From NCBI GenBank assembly GCA_950295325.1, contig OX485809.1, forward strand, positions 34,844,001 to 34,908,000: 64,000 nucleotides of DNA, in the 5' to 3' direction. The notes under the pieces are model-generated. The model saw only the letters and a list, made by a program, of their open reading frames with translations, ran no database searches and had not been told where the DNA came from. The DNA is from Polytrichum commune. Taxonomy: Eukaryota; Streptophyta; Polytrichopsida; Polytrichales; Polytrichaceae. The translations under genes and the position numbers were made by a program. Below, piece after piece: positions 1 through 12,938 of this stretch (position 1 is the stretch's first letter; each line of letters starts with the position of its first letter).

Positions 1-229
1 ATCGCTGCACTTGATTTCCAAATATGCTTGCCAAATTTCACATCACCCATGGCAGTCTCTACACACATGGACTCTTGAACTTGCTTTGATCACTTGTACA
101 TATTTGAAAGATGTTGATGAACAGGTCCAGAATCTCGCAACTTATGTTCCTTTTAGATACATGGACTGGGCAGATAACTTTGAGACACCCAATTTCCCAT
201 GGAGTTCCAAAAGAGGTGGCAGAATTTAC

Positions 230-3200
230 ATCTCTCATTTTCATCCCATGGTGAAGAGCCCGCTGCTGAATGAAAGGCCAGTCAAAGAAGTCCCCATTAT
301 ATGTGACAAAGATGTTCGGCTTCACTTCTTGCATATGTGAGAACCAAGTGACTAAAAGCTCTTTCTGCAAAGAAAAAAAAGTACAACAGTTTAGCATACT
401 ACTTCGAGGCAACCTAATTACTAATGAGTAGATTATCGCATGTGAAAATGAAAGCACTAGTGTAGAACCAATTTAAAGCACTTGTGCAAATAGTTGAACC
501 TTCAAACCTAGACTGTCATATCAGGGGTACTCATGTTTTGTCTTAGTGAAGTGCTACCAGAAATACCATGCAGTCTTCAATGCAGTTTGATAATTTTATT
601 ATATATATAGAAAGATTACACCTTTGAGAAGTTCTAAATTTTGGTTCCCCACCCTCTTCATCTTCTCACCTCAGTCTTTGTGTTTGTAACTTTGAAGTGA
701 CTTTCAAACTCTGGCTTTGGTGCATACTCCAAGTCTTCAATGTCCGCACCAACACACTGCACAACTCAGTATTTTTAAGTTCATAGAACAAAACTATTAT
801 TTGCAAGAAAATCCCTATCAGATGCCATATTTACATGTAGATTGGCTGCACAATAAATAAAGAAAACATTTCTAGAAAACCTAGCAACTAATGAAACTGG
901 ATTATGAGCCCTGACCTCTCGGTTGACGATAAGATAACCTTGGCCATCCACCATGTAAGATATCATCATCACCGTATCGTACGAGGCATCAGGAAATTTG
1001 AGAGGTAACTTTGTTGTCTCAATATCGAATGCACAGACCCGGACCTCAGCTCGTTGCAACAGATCAGTTCTTCGTTCCAGTTTTGCTTGATATCCTTCAA
1101 CAACCACTTTGTACCAGAGGCCACACCTGATATCTGTAGAAGATGTGAAAATGCACACCTACCATGACTCTTTCCACTCAAGAGTAAAAAAACAGAGCAA
1201 AAACAGAGCTTGTTTGTAGAGATGAAGGAGCGAGAGCTCACCATTGTCAATTGCAAAACGAATGTGATAGGGCACATCATATTCACGAAGATCCACGATA
1301 TTCTCAAAGTAGTCTTGTACCTTTCCTGCAAATTTTGTGCTGCCATTCCAACAGCAACTCTGTCAGCAAAACCATGATGTCTCTCAGGAAACACTACAAT
1401 TTTGGATAAGAAACCCAGTTACGTCAATCCCAAATACTTTGAAGGATCAGAGTCATATCCTTGTAAGAATAAGCAGAGATAGACATCCAAACAAAAGTAG
1501 TCATAAGGACTAAGAACTTTGACTCTAGCCAAGGCAAGGTACTGGATATATCTTATGTCAATTACAGAACCATTACAAAGTTGAAGTCAGCTTTGGCCAT
1601 AAAAACCTGCCAACAATTAACATAAAACCTTTGCACCTCTATCTTAAGGTTAGACATTTAGATATTTAAACCTCAATTGATACTTACCCTGTGTTGCTGG
1701 GGAAGGACTGGTGTGCGTCACCAGATTCCAGTTTCCCTCGGTTTTTCTCAGCTAGAGGCAATAATTCACTCTTCACACCCATCAGTTCTTGGACAGTGTT
1801 GAAACTCACTTTTAAGTACCTTCGTTGTAATCCTGCAAGATGGTTTTTCTGCAACCAATAGCACCCCAGTCCACTTTATAAGATCCACTGACCTTTTCAT
1901 ATTCTTAAGAGAATTTTCATATACAAACCTTGTCCTGAACTCCAGCACTGCAAAAACATAACAGATACAAGAATTAAATAATATTTAGTGCAATTAATAA
2001 AAAATACTCACCAAGCCAAGATCTTCCTTGCTGACAACTTCAATGTTTGCAATCTGCCCTTCATAGCGACGTCTTAGGTAAGCATCCACCTCCAGCTCTG
2101 TGTTTTCCTGTCAATGTGATACAAAATCACCAAAGATTTATATAACCACAATGCATAGTCAATATTCTGTCCTTCAGATTCACAGTGGGTGTCTACTCTG
2201 AGGGTTTAAAAGCTTACCTTGGTTCCAATGTAGAAGTAAGGTGCAAACTTGACTTGGACTTTGAAGGTTGACCCATCCTGGGTGTCAGAAACAACAGCAA
2301 ATTGAGCTTTTCAAGACAACAAAACCACACTCAGAAACATCATTTCAGGAAACGTAGGACATTGATGTTTGCCTTGCACTTTCAAGAACTTCCCAACTCT
2401 GAACTATGCAGTTAAACTAGAAGACAGAATTTAGTGTCAAATTCAAGATTTATTTTTATAGCAAAGGAACAGAGCATGACCTGGCACATGAAGTAGAGGT
2501 CAACGCAGCTGAAAGTGACAAGTTCATTGCTTGGGTCGTCCATAGATGACTGCAGCAAAAGAAACAAAAGTGTCAAGAACATGTAAGAAAATCAGAAGCA
2601 CATCAAGTAAACCCATATAAAATTGCTGAAACAATCAAGTCAAAAGTGATTGACAATATATTCTAGCAGGATGCTGAGAGCCTCACTGTCTTACCATTCG
2701 AAGTTTATGACTAAGAATCTACTTCAACATGTCAAAAGCAGGGGTTAAGGCTCACTTCCAAGGTTTTAAACCATCAGGGCTCTGCAAAGAAAGCAGTAAA
2801 ACACTACATACAAAATGGCAGTTCATGGGAGGATCTCATCAACTTTTGAATAGAGAAAGAAAGAAAGAACCACACACAAATCCAGTATCCACGCCCTGAC
2901 CCCAATCCAACAGCAAGTAGGTGATTTGGGAGCTGGTCTTGCAGGTCAGACCCAGAATCATTGAGACTCAATTTATGTGCTAGAAAAATCACAACAGGAT
3001 GCTCACATCCAGGAGACCTTTAAATTTACCTCCAGTACAAAAGAATGACCTAATTTGTGAAAATGGGTAATTCAACATTAAAAGGGCATAGATTACTGCA
3101 GAGAGCTCAGCTATACAAGACAAGCAGCAGCTCAGACTGTAGACCCAATGTCCAATATTTCACCTCCAACCTTAACCCACTGAGAATATACACTCAGATA

Positions 3201-3849
3201 GTAAACACAAATATATGGAAGGAGCAAAAGAGCTGAGTTCTCCACATGCAGAGAATCCAATCCAGCAGTAAATAGGTGATTTTAGAGCTGGTCTGTCAGA
3301 CCCAAAATCAATGAGACCCAATTTATGTGGTAGAAAAATCATAGCATGATGCTCACATCCAGGATACTTTGAAACTCAACCTCGCAGTGCAACAGAATGA
3401 CCTAATTTGTGAAAATGGGCAATTCAACATCAAAAGGGTGGAGCTTACTGCAGAGAGCAGCTCAGATTGTATTGTAGATTCAATGTCCAAAGTTTTCACC
3501 TGCTACCTTAACCTACTGAACATGTCCACCCAGATAATAAGCATTCATATGTGGAAGATAGTAGAACGAACAAAAGGAGCTGATTTAGAACTCAACGTAC
3601 CGACACCATATTGAGGAGCCATCCAAGGCGAGGCTCGCCTTCAGTGAAATTCTGGTACCCAAATCTGGATTCCAAGGCATCATCGCTGGGGCGCCATGCT
3701 TTGGCCTTATTAGACCCCTTCTTGTGCATACTGTCATTTCCATCTCCTCCAGACCTCCCTCTGCCTCTGCCTCTGCCTCTGCCTCCCCATCTCCCTCTCC
3801 CTCTGCCTCCTCCACCTTCAAACCTCCCACTTCCATTTGTGGTCCTCAT
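230..3849 (-). CDS. POLE: DNA polymerase epsilon catalytic subunit, N-terminal nine exons (gene continues past the left edge)
   Basis: This is the leading-strand replicative DNA polymerase, a family B enzyme with a 3'-5' proofreading exonuclease. Exons read on the minus strand, all with GT-AG borders and compatible phases: 3849-3601, 2549-2481, 2277-2218, 2107-2012, 1848-1688, 1339-1242, 1133-916, 756-670 and 364-230. Exon 1 starts at ATG 3849, encodes a Gly/Arg-rich leader, then reads [13 protein letters not shown] and RLGWLLNM, as in plant POLE. Later exons read [22 protein letters not shown], the Exo I motif [28 protein letters not shown], and the Exo II motif [12 protein letters not shown]. 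Exo I acidic residues are intact (DIE). The next exon lies outside the window; a GT donor follows MKMRD at 230. No stops or frameshifts are seen, so this looks like a working host gene and the only one in the window. The RGRG leader is unusual relative to textbook POLE and comes from a CT-rich tract on the plus strand. Confidence 0.95.
2904..3535. repeat. Diverged direct duplication inside POLE intron 1
   Basis: About 260-290 bp starting near 2904 recurs starting near 3257. Both copies contain TAGGTGATTT, AGCTGGTC, CCCAATTTATGTG-like text, GATGCTCACATCCAGGA and GACCTAATTTGTGAAAATGG in the same order. The copies differ by many substitutions and small indels, so the duplication is old. It contributes to intron length and has no coding potential that I can support. 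Confidence 0.8.
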
Positions 3850-3860
3850 CGTGCTCTCCT

Positions 3861-4375
3861 TACTTCAATTCTTGCACCATTCTTCACAACAATCTGTTGG
3901 AGTGGGAAACCAAGCTCCCAAACATCAATCATCATTCCTGCAATTGTAAGTTAAGTATTTGCTCATATAAATGCTGTGCCATTCTTGCTCTCTAAGTTAC
4001 TACTTCGAATCTTAACCCTACTTGCTGTATTCACTTCAATTCTTCCACATTCTGCACAACAATCTGTTGGAGTGCATCATCAAGCTCCCAAGCATCACCA
4101 TTCCTGTAATCACATGTAACTTTAGCATTTGCTTGTACAAAACGATGCTGATGTGCCATTCTTGCTGTCTAAACTTACAGCTCCTTTAAAGCTTGTGCCT
4201 ATGGCTGTCCTCACTGCAATTCTTGCACCATGCTGCAAAAACTCCTTGAAGCTCCTAAACTTGACATGATCATTCCTGGACACGTAAGTATTTGCTTATA
4301 CCAAAATGATGCTGTGTCATTCTTGCTGTCTAACTCCACTACTTGGAATCTTAACCCTATTGCCTAATCCTTGTC
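3861..4375. repeat. Three tandem copies of a ~175-bp unit immediately upstream of POLE
   Basis: Copies start near 3861, 4032 and 4211. Each begins with a form of ACTTCAATTCTTGCACCATTC, continues with CACAACAATCTGTTGGAGTG, AAGCTCCCAA, CATTCCTG and GTATTTGCTTATA, and ends with TGCCATTCTTGCT and TCTTAACCCTA. They sit just 5' of the POLE start codon (3849), so they lie in its promoter or 5'UTR. No TATA box or other element could be assigned with confidence. Confidence 0.75.
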
Positions 4376-5090
4376 CCTGGGCGGAATGCAACCCCTACAT
4401 TGATTCCTAAGTTGGCACTTGAAGTTGGAGAGTTGGTGCACAAACAACTTGAGAACCATTTTTGCTAATAAAGTTTGTCGGTTTTTTGGGTCAAGAGTTT
4501 CCCTCCATTTTTGTGAGCTCAACATAACTTATGATGAATCTGGAGGCTGTAGGGATCTTTTAACATGACGGGAGGTCTGAGGCCAATAGAATCGCTTCCC
4601 GCCACCTAGTCCCCGAAATCGAGATTCACAAAGTTCTATGCCATGTCACACACTTTTACGAACCTTATGCCCTTAAGGTAGAAACACCTAAAGCTATGTG
4701 GGTGTTATTTGGTTCCTTTTTCATGTTATCCAACTTCTACCAACTAGATTTCCACAACAAAACTTGTGCCACATTGGCAAATCTATGATAATACTTATTT
4801 TAAAACCGGATTGAAAATCGGATCTCCCCTGATTTAGTTATGATTATCAAAAGTGCATGTTTGTTGTTTTTTTAATTGCAAATATAGTAGGTCCTCCCAA
4901 TTATGTAGAGTAGTTATTAATATTTGAATACATAGCCCAATCTCTTTTGAAGATGCATATGGATGATATTGCATATTTTCATCCAAAGTTTGAGTTTAGG
5001 GGGATTTTTTATGATTAAACACTAACATGATATTCAGCGTTTATTCTTTAAAATCGTAATTTGTTGGGTGTTTTTTTTTCCTTATAAAAT
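4376..5090. other. Intergenic, nothing recognised
   Basis: AT-rich sequence without a supportable gene. A short inverted match around the words GGGAGGTC and CCCGCC near 4570-4605 was seen but is too short to call. Confidence 0.4.
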
Positions 5091-5094
5091 AGGA

Positions 5095-6185
5095 TTGACT
5101 ATTGTTGTTGGAATGATGAAGCCGTTTATTGGAGAAATGGACATCGTTCCATTATGTATTCTAGTCGGGATAGAGGATAGCAAAAATTTGGGGGGGGGGG
5201 GGGATTTGGGTGTGGGTGCTATCTATTGTTGAGCTTTAGGTTTACAGTCGTGATTCTCTTGAGTCCCAAGTTTGTAGAGTTTGTTTTCAAGCTTTTAGTT
5301 GGAACTTGGCTATCGTTGTTGGAGCGACGAGGTCGTCTACTAGAGCAAGGGCCAACATGTCCTGGGTCTGAACTCGAATAGAGGATAGGAAATTGGGTGG
5401 TGGGATCGGGGTTTGCATGCTATCTAGCAATTGGCTTTAGGTCATAATCATCTCTTGAGTCCCTTTGTAGAGTTTGTTTATGGATATAATGTAATTGAGA
5501 ACTTGGCTATCGTTGTAGGAGTAATGAAGTCACTATTGGAGCAAGGGCCACCATGTGCCAATTGCAAACCAGAGGATGGGAAAATCATTGGGGCATTGGG
5601 GTTTAGGTGCTATCTCTTACTAACTTTTGGTTATGATAAACTTTGGAGTCTCTTTGTAGAGTTTGTTTTCAAACTTCAAGTTGGAACTTGACTATCGTTG
5701 TTGGAAAGATGAAGTCATTCAAATAAGCAAGGGCCACCCTACCTATAGTGCAAATTGGAATAGAGGATGACAAAACGGCGAAGGAAGCGGGTTTTGGTGT
5801 TATATATCAATGGGCTTTAGGTTCGCAATCATCTTCTGAATCTTTTTGTAGGGTTTATTTTGAAATGTGTAGTTGGAACTTGGCATTGTTAGTGAAATGC
5901 AAAAGCCATTGATTCGAGCAAAAGGTGACCTTGTCCCAAATGCAAATCGGAGTAGAGGATGGAAGAATGGTGGGGAGATCGGGGTTTGCGTGTTATCTAC
6001 AAATCAGCTTTAAATTATGATAGACACTAGAGTCCCTTTGTAGAGTTTGTTTTCAAACTTCTAGTGGAAACTAGGCTCTATCATTGTTGGAACAATGAAA
6101 TTGTCTATTGAGCAAGGGTCACCTTGTCCCAAATGCAAATTGGAATAGAGGATTGAAAAATGGTTGGGTGCTATCTATTGAGATT
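5095..6185. repeat. Degenerate tandem repeat, about six copies of ~195-200 bp
   Basis: The phrase GACTATTGTTGTTGGAATGATGAAG recurs in diverged form near 5097, 5308, 5500, 5690, 5880 and 6073. Each is followed by AGCAAGGGCCACC-like text, ATAGAGGATGG, GGGGTTTGGGTGCTATCTA, GGCTTTAGGT and TAGAGTTTGTTTTCAAACTT. A run of 13 G sits at about 5191-5203 in copy 1. The open frame at 5431-5691 lies entirely inside the repeat and is not treated as a gene. Confidence 0.75.
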
Positions 6186-6189
6186 TGGT

Positions 6190-8190
6190 CATCCACTCCA
6201 TGAGCCTAAACAATTAACTTTAAAAGCAGGCTCCATCATTGCATGTTGGAGAGATCTTTGCATAATGTTTGTACATCTAGACCATTACCATGAAGGTAGA
6301 CACCAAAAAAACTAGGATTAAAGTATATTTGGATTTATTTATGAATTTCAAATGATTCCAACCGTCAATATGACATATACTAGATCACAAAACAATGCAA
6401 ATCAAGTGGTTGGTAAACATCGAGTTCAAACAAATGAAGTTGTGATTGTTAAGTTGTTGCTTTGTTGTTGTCGTTTGATGTTTTTGTCCCCACAAGTGCA
6501 CATCCTATTATTTTTGGACAAGTGTTGGTTTATGTGTTGGTGTAAAAATATATTTGAAAGGCTTAAGAATTGCAAAACAACACAAAAATTCCTCAAGTTT
6601 TTTGGACCAACTTAGTAATGCATAAGTGTCATGTTGAATGTAATTTAACAAGGCTAAATTCAAATCCATTACAAGGGGAGAAATATGGATGAATGAAACA
6701 ATGGATCCTCAATACCCCGATGGGGTTGTGGGGGATTAGTCATAATAATCAGTTGGAATGGTGCGACCAAAGGTATGGTGCATTTTATTATATTGCACTT
6801 AGATTTTTTTTTTAATTAGTGGTAAATTTATACAATGAACAACATATGTCATATTGGATTATAACTTATATAAGGTCTTATATAACACATCTAATTTAGG
6901 TTTTTTAGATACAATATACCATGTGGGATAAAGGATTTGGGTGAAGATTAAAACATGGTATGTACAATGACACTCGAGGCAAGGATGCATGTTGGCCTTC
7001 TACATGGGTTATGTTGGTGGACGGATTAAATGTTATGACATTGTCAACTTATTATAAATTATAGCTATCCATAGGCATTAAACAACATATAACATAGTGT
7101 ATTTAGTTTAAATGTTACAAATTTATATATCATAGTTAAAAAAGGATAATGCCTATGTTTGTCAACACTACCTTGGATTAGAGTTTCTTTGCTTGCGATC
7201 TACTACCTCGAGTAAGAGGTCAAGACTTTTTAACGGTTGAAACTACGGAAACTTAATTATCCATTGTAACTTTCAACATGACGGGTTGCATAACAACACA
7301 CAACCCCTTGTAGTCTAATGAATGTTTCATGAACCCCATTATAAGTTGGGATCTATCCCAACATAATTTAATTTTTAATGTGTTATTTAGAATTATATAT
7401 ATTCTAAATGATTTCTTAATGATGCCATCACATAGGAGAAGGCATCAAAGGATCACACCTATATGGTAAAAAATACAAGAAAAAACTATATATAAATACA
7501 TGTACACAGTTCTTTCATAATGAACAAATATTAACTAAATTCAAACAATTAAGGAGTATAATTTTATAAATTAAAATATTACTGATAATTCATGGTAATT
7601 AAATTAGCAAATCGATGATAAAAACCCTAAAATACTATGGTAAAAAAATATGGAATCGAGGGCACTCATGATGCCCAAATTATTCTTGGTTTTAATTTTA
7701 AAAATGGGTATTTATAAGAAACGAGAGGCAGTAAAGCATACTATTAAATTCACAACACATTATTACAAGTTCAGTCTCCAAGAGCATCGAGATGTCTCCC
7801 CATCTATGCCACTAGAAATAAAATAAACTCAACAAAATATATAAAATGAAGCAGATGTGGAGAATAACATGGAATTTGGGATTACTCATAAAATTTCAAA
7901 CACAAGTTGTGCATTGCAACAAGCAATGTAGAGTAAACCACAAAATGTACTAAATTTAAATTGGTTTAATGGATGTTAAAGTGAATTGACCGACTATTGG
8001 TTGGGATTGGAAGAGTCATTAAAGTTGCAATAGACATGTGGAAAATTAGGAGCAACTCTTGAATGAGGCAATGGACAAATGCACCTCTTGGGTCACAAGA
8101 TTCTACTTTTGTTACCTCTATATAGTTCTCTAGGCAATACTTAGACTCATTCGTAGAAGACTCGAAGAATTTCTCCAAATTTTTAGAGTT
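6190..8190. other. AT-rich intergenic DNA, nothing recognised
   Basis: Small open frames (6352-6615 plus, 7966-8235 minus) have no recognisable domain and compositions typical of chance ORFs. No RNA gene or transposon terminus was identified. Confidence 0.4.
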
Positions 8191-8195
8191 CCATT

Positions 8196-8197
<2 letters not shown>

Positions 8198-8228
<31 letters not shown>
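8198..8228. repeat. (GA)n microsatellite
   Basis: An uninterrupted GAGAGA run of about 30 bp. Confidence 0.95.
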
Positions 8229-8230
<2 letters not shown>

Positions 8231-10530
8231 CCCATGTAAATATGTTAAATTGTTGTGATATAATATAAATCTAGTGTTTGGGTGTGAACCCTTGCTTTGT
8301 GTATGATTATCAATTTTTAGTAATAGATCATGGTAACCAATGATTTCGCAAACACCATCGTCTGAGATTTTATTTGATTAGAGTTGTTGTGAGGAAACGA
8401 GCATTCGAAGTGCAATTGTCTTTAGGGTGTGAAACCCCATGTTGTATGGATCTAATTTATAACAATTTGCTTCGTTTGAATGCGTAGGACCATTGTTTGT
8501 AAAAATTCCAAATTAGAAGTCTTATGGGATTGATGAGGAGTCCTAGTTGCGATTCCTAGTACCATTGGCTATCAGCTAAAAATGAGGGAAAGACAAGAAG
8601 AGAGAGATTTGGAATCTCATGCTCGTCAAATTAAAGGTCATTATTTGGAATACACCTCTTGAGTGTTCTCTCTTGATAATATTTGTCACGCTAGTATCTA
8701 TGGGAATGGCAATTGTTGTTGTACAAGTGTCCACACTGTTGTCTTAAAAAAATACTTGTAGTAAATTGAAATATTTATAGTGCAATTGTCTAAGTAGTGC
8801 AATGGTATGAAGTCCTTGCAACTTGAGACTATCCCACAATCGTTTGAGCATGACCATCTCCTCACTTAGCTTTGTAACGGAATTAACAAAACCCTCGTGA
8901 ATAGAATGAGGTATTTCTTCAGCTTCAATCACATTACTCACCAAGGTGGAACAAATTACAGAATGTGAAGTCCTATTATTCCAGTGAGATTGGTATTGGA
9001 CTATATTCAAAACAAATTTATAGTGAATTTTTGAGCGATCTAGAAGCTTGGAGGCAGACCCTGATCAGATCTAACCCGCAAGTCAAGTGCTATCAACTGG
9101 CCATGGTCTTCTATAAAGGAACAACAAATAAATGAGAGGGAAAAGCATTGTGGAATCGGGGTCATCCCATAACAATTGCAGAGCGCATGTTGGGCGCATA
9201 TAAAAACGTGTATAAAAGTAGGAACTAAGGGGCTATTCGCAAGAACATGTGCCAAATACTCAACCATTACACATCATGTCTTGACTATTGCATCATGACT
9301 TATAGTTGGCCACATACCCACATACCAGGTGACTTGTGTCTACAAACCTAGCTACTCTATACTAAGAACAATTTTTGAGCCCAACCTACCATTGTCTTTT
9401 GCAAATTAATGGAAGATGTTTGTTTTTAATCAATGAACCTTTCATGGCATAAAAACATTTGATTGGTGAATTATAAAACGAACTCTAAAAATGATTGGAA
9501 TTAAAAGTACATTATAGAAATAAAAATACGCGCATTTAATAGGCGAACTTCTATAAACATTACTAAAGTAAATTCATGCATAAAATACTATCAAATCAAA
9601 TAAAAATAAAATAAAGGCTTAATGAACCATGTCATAGGCATGTATATTAACTTATTATGGCCTATAGTTCCAGAAACTTACAAGATGTCATCCTTTAGTT
9701 GGTCCAAGTAAGGACAACAGTCCTACCGCCTCACTAAAATTTAGATAAATTAATGAATGTTGTAACCCGCAGGGTCTTCTTTACTAAATCTCTTGATCCA
9801 TTAAATCATCAAATAATTAGTACAAAATAATTGTTCAAGTCGGGTTGCCCTTGGCCCTGATTAAACATGGTTTTTGGTTACTCAAAAAGACTCTTGATGA
9901 GCCGTGACTCCATGCATTAAAAACACTCATGATATAGCAAGTCGTGACTACTAGACTATGGTTGTGAAAGAGAGGCCATGCGATTGCATGTACTGCACTA
10001 AGTGACCCTAATCCATGCCTTAATCATTTAATTCCATAAAATTTACATCGAACAAGGGAGTGTAGAGTGTTTTGAGTTGTCCAATATCTATAACGTAAAA
10101 ATACATACCAATAAAAATGTAAAACTGAGCATTACATCTCAGATTAAACATATAAGGGAAAAAAACATTACATTTTCAAATGCATGGTTTGGATTGGGCA
10201 CTTGTATGTGGTCTTTATAGGTGTAATAATTATAAGAAGGAGTTGCGAGCAAAGATCAATGAATTTGTTATAAAGCATACTCAAAAATGTTATTTGCAAG
10301 AATATTCGAAGGATTTAGATAGTCTGTATATTTTGTTGCCTTCTTATAGGAAGATGTTGAAAATGAATAGAGTGGAACCATTGTAAAACTTAATGAGCGC
10401 TTACTTTCATTTAATAAAATCATTGACTATGTTTGCATGAATATATTTTGACTTGTTAGTTGTAGTCATCTTGGCAACATGTCTCCGACCATATCAGGTC
10501 TCATTCAAAACAATGTTTGATATACAACCT
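8229..10530. other. AT-rich intergenic DNA, nothing recognised
   Basis: Only short ORFs (8744-9010 minus, 9040-9267 minus, 10180-10386 plus) with no motif I recognise. Probably old repeat-derived sequence. Confidence 0.4.
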
Positions 10531-10539
10531 AACCTTGTT

Positions 10540-11290
10540 AATACAACACTCATTTATACGACACCCTCGATATTACGACACATTTTTGCAAGACCAAACT
10601 TTTAAGTTCAAAACCCCCTCTTTTATATGACTACGACACTTGATAATGCGACATTTAGAATCTTTGTTTTGTCATATTAAAGAGGTAGTTAATTAATGAT
10701 AAAATTCTTTTCATCTATGTTATGTACATCCAACATACATCCATTTTCACTTGGGAACAACTTGGAAACTTCACTTATCATTGGGAAGTTGATGATAATT
10801 AGGGTTACTAGTGTAGAATGGACATGGTTAGGGTTAGAGTGACCTATGGCCTAGTATGTTGCCTTGTACACGGGTGCTATAGTACCACGAGTATCTTGAT
10901 GTTAAACATCATGCATCATTGTTGTCTAGTTTCTTATTAGAGAACTCTTTATATTTTGTTGTTGATGAAATTATTAATTTTCAAAAGTTAATAGGGAATT
11001 TAAATAAGATGACAATTGCTAACTTGGGTAGGCAACACCAAAGATCTTTGGACTCCTATTTCGATAGCTCTTAAGAACAATTGTATTTGTTTGGAGTTGT
11101 ATGTTATTATGTCATACCATCTATATTGCTTAAACTCGTTGTATGTATTTTTAAGCTCACATTACTTATGTTTACATTTTCCCTCAATAATACGACAACT
11201 TTACATCATTTGTCATATTAATGAGAAGACGAGACCTCAATAATATGACCTTTTTGTGTTTCCCAAACGTGTCATACTAAAGAGGGAGAA
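10540..11290. mobile_element. Possible short DNA-transposon remnant bounded by ACGAC-type repeats
   Basis: Two clusters of related words, TATACGACAC / ATTACGACAC / ATGCGACATT near 10555-10650 and AATACGACAA / AATATGACC near 11190-11250, each end in a form of GTCATATTAAAGAGG (about 10672 and 11265). Repeated subterminal motifs at both ends of a ~750-bp block resemble a MITE. I could not define a clean terminal inverted repeat or a target duplication. Confidence 0.25.
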
Positions 11291-11344
11291 CAGTAGGGGT
11301 GCCACTTTTCTTTAAAATTGACGGGACATGAACGTGGTTGGTTG

Positions 11345-11370
11345 AACCCTAAACCCTAAACCCTAAACCC
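11345..11370 (-). repeat. Interstitial telomere-type repeat
   Basis: About 3.5 perfect head-to-tail units of CCCTAAA, which is TTTAGGG on the minus strand. This is the Arabidopsis-type plant telomere repeat. It is short and surrounded by ordinary sequence, so it marks an internal site, not a chromosome end. Confidence 0.9.
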
Positions 11371-11716
11371 CTGTATTGTGGAAAAGAGTTTACTTGAACT
11401 GCATCTGACGTGTTTGTGAGCTACTGTGACGCACTGTTGGGGACTTGTGTGAGCAGGATGTTTGAGCATCAAAATTTTCAAGTATTCGTGGGATATCCAT
11501 CCGTCTTAATTACTGCTCTTCTCCTTTGATGAAAAGGACCTATCAGATGTTGATCACGATCACAATCATCTGATGTCAGTGTGCATAGGACCATTCTTGA
11601 GTGCCAACTCTTCAGTTATGTATCAAAATCCCGTGTTCATAAATGCGGTTTCTCATGAAACTGGATATTGAACAATCACTACCCTCGGAACTGAATGTGA
11701 TCATACTTGACAAAGA

Positions 11717-12397
11717 TTATATTTGTTGCAATCGCTTTGGGGAACAATTCGGTCCCAACAACATCATCGTGGTCACTGAAGACTTGAAAAGTTCGAGCCG
11801 AAAAACTCTACAGGCCTCCGAGTGGCAATCCTCTCCTGCACCTAATGTATATTTTGTCAGTAAATCATACTGGACAACACCTACAAATTGAACGGAGCTA
11901 AACAAATGTACACAATACCAGAACTTTAGGAAGAGGATTCCTTTCTCTTCCATTTCGAATCCAGTTAGAGCAACCCTCTTTAACCTGATTGGAAATGCAA
12001 CCTTCTCATCACTAGACATTGGAACCCTCATTACAGACACAATTGAATAAAAATACAATTCAACTAATATTACACCATGAGGCAGCAGTTTGGAACAACA
12101 TTGCTGAAACATCAATTTCACTACATTTGATATTGTACATGTGACATTAATTTCAACACTGGTGTTATGAAGTTCGTCTCGGAGCGTGAATGTTGGAGCA
12201 TGGTGATGTCTGCACGAGGCTTGCGAAAGATTATTCAATAAGCTCATTGCATCCATCGTAGTGTTCCTGTCCATCTCATTAGATTGAACTGCACTATCCA
12301 CCACCATAAGGTTTGCCACGAAGTTCAGCAATTCAGATGTATATAAACCTTGGAGATGAAATGCTACTTCATCTTTGCGCTTGGGGCAATGACGCAA
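11717..12397 (-). CDS. Unrecognised 226-codon open frame
   Basis: The longest open frame in this stretch, starting at 12397. The product is Leu/Val-rich with scattered Cys and a HHH cluster. I see no domain, transmembrane pattern strong enough to name, or splice context. It ends just before a dispersed repeat (12.47-12.81 kb). It may be an exon remnant or chance; I give it little weight. Confidence 0.15.
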   Translation of the reverse strand: MRHCPKRKDEVAFHLQGLYTSELLNFVANLMVVDSAVQSNEMDRNTTMDAMSLLNNLSQASCRHHHAPTFTLRDELHNTSVEINVTCTISNVVKLMFQQCCSKLLPHGVILVELYFYSIVSVMRVPMSSDEKVAFPIRLKRVALTGFEMEEKGILFLKFWYCVHLFSSVQFVGVVQYDLLTKYTLGAGEDCHSEACRVFRLELFKSSVTTMMLLGPNCSPKRLQQI

Positions 12398-12467
12398 GTA
12401 ATGAGGTGAAACTGAGACGCGTCAATTGCAGGTTGAAAACTATTTCCAACCCTCTTGCGGTGGCCGC

Positions 12468-12812
12468 ACCGCGTCACTGAGGTGCAGATTGCAGCCTCGG
12501 GCATGTGGGCGGCTCGCGCAATCTGAGCCCCTCGTTCATTGAGCTTGATCCTGCGGTTGTGGCTATCCTAGGTGGTGGTCGATGACGCGGGCGGGCAAGG
12601 TCATGCACGGGTCCCCAAACGCGGGCAGAGCAACAAGTTGGCTTTCCCCATTAAATGTTGTCAAAATCCATTGGGAGGGGCTCATCATAGGAACGCGGCT
12701 TGGTAGGGGCACGGGCACACTCGGTTTCCACAGTCTCTGAACGCCCAAGCAACTAATTGTAAGCAAAGTATTTGAAGGGCTTAGTATTTGCAGGGCTTAG
12801 TATTTTTCCCCT
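12468..12812 (-). repeat. Dispersed GC-rich repeat, copy A (inverted relative to copy B at 61.2-63.3 kb)
   Basis: The reverse complement matches 61,225-61,324 joined to 63,077-63,345. Shared text includes AAGCCCTGCAAATACTAAG, AGTTGCTTGGGCGTTCA, GCCAACTTG, GCGTTTGGGGACC, CACCTAGGATAGCCACAACC and CCCACATGCCCGAGG. Copy A lacks the 1.75-kb insertion present in copy B, so it shows the pre-insertion state. Its class is unknown; no coding frame is supported. Confidence 0.85.
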
Positions 12813-12879
12813 TTCTAATTTGTTGACATATGCATGAAGCTTACTTCCCATAAAATATATAGTAAAAAATCCACACCAC

Positions 12880-12938
12880 AAAAAATGCATGATGGATGAG
12901 ATATCAATGTTCAACTCTATACATCATGCATTTTTTGC
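12880..12938. repeat. Short inverted repeat (hairpin)
   Basis: CAAAAAATGCATGATG at about 12880 pairs with CATCATGCATTTTTTG at about 12922, leaving a ~26-bp loop. It lies ~300 bp beyond the end of the decayed MULE gene and could belong to that element's terminus, but no partner at the other end was found. Confidence 0.6.
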
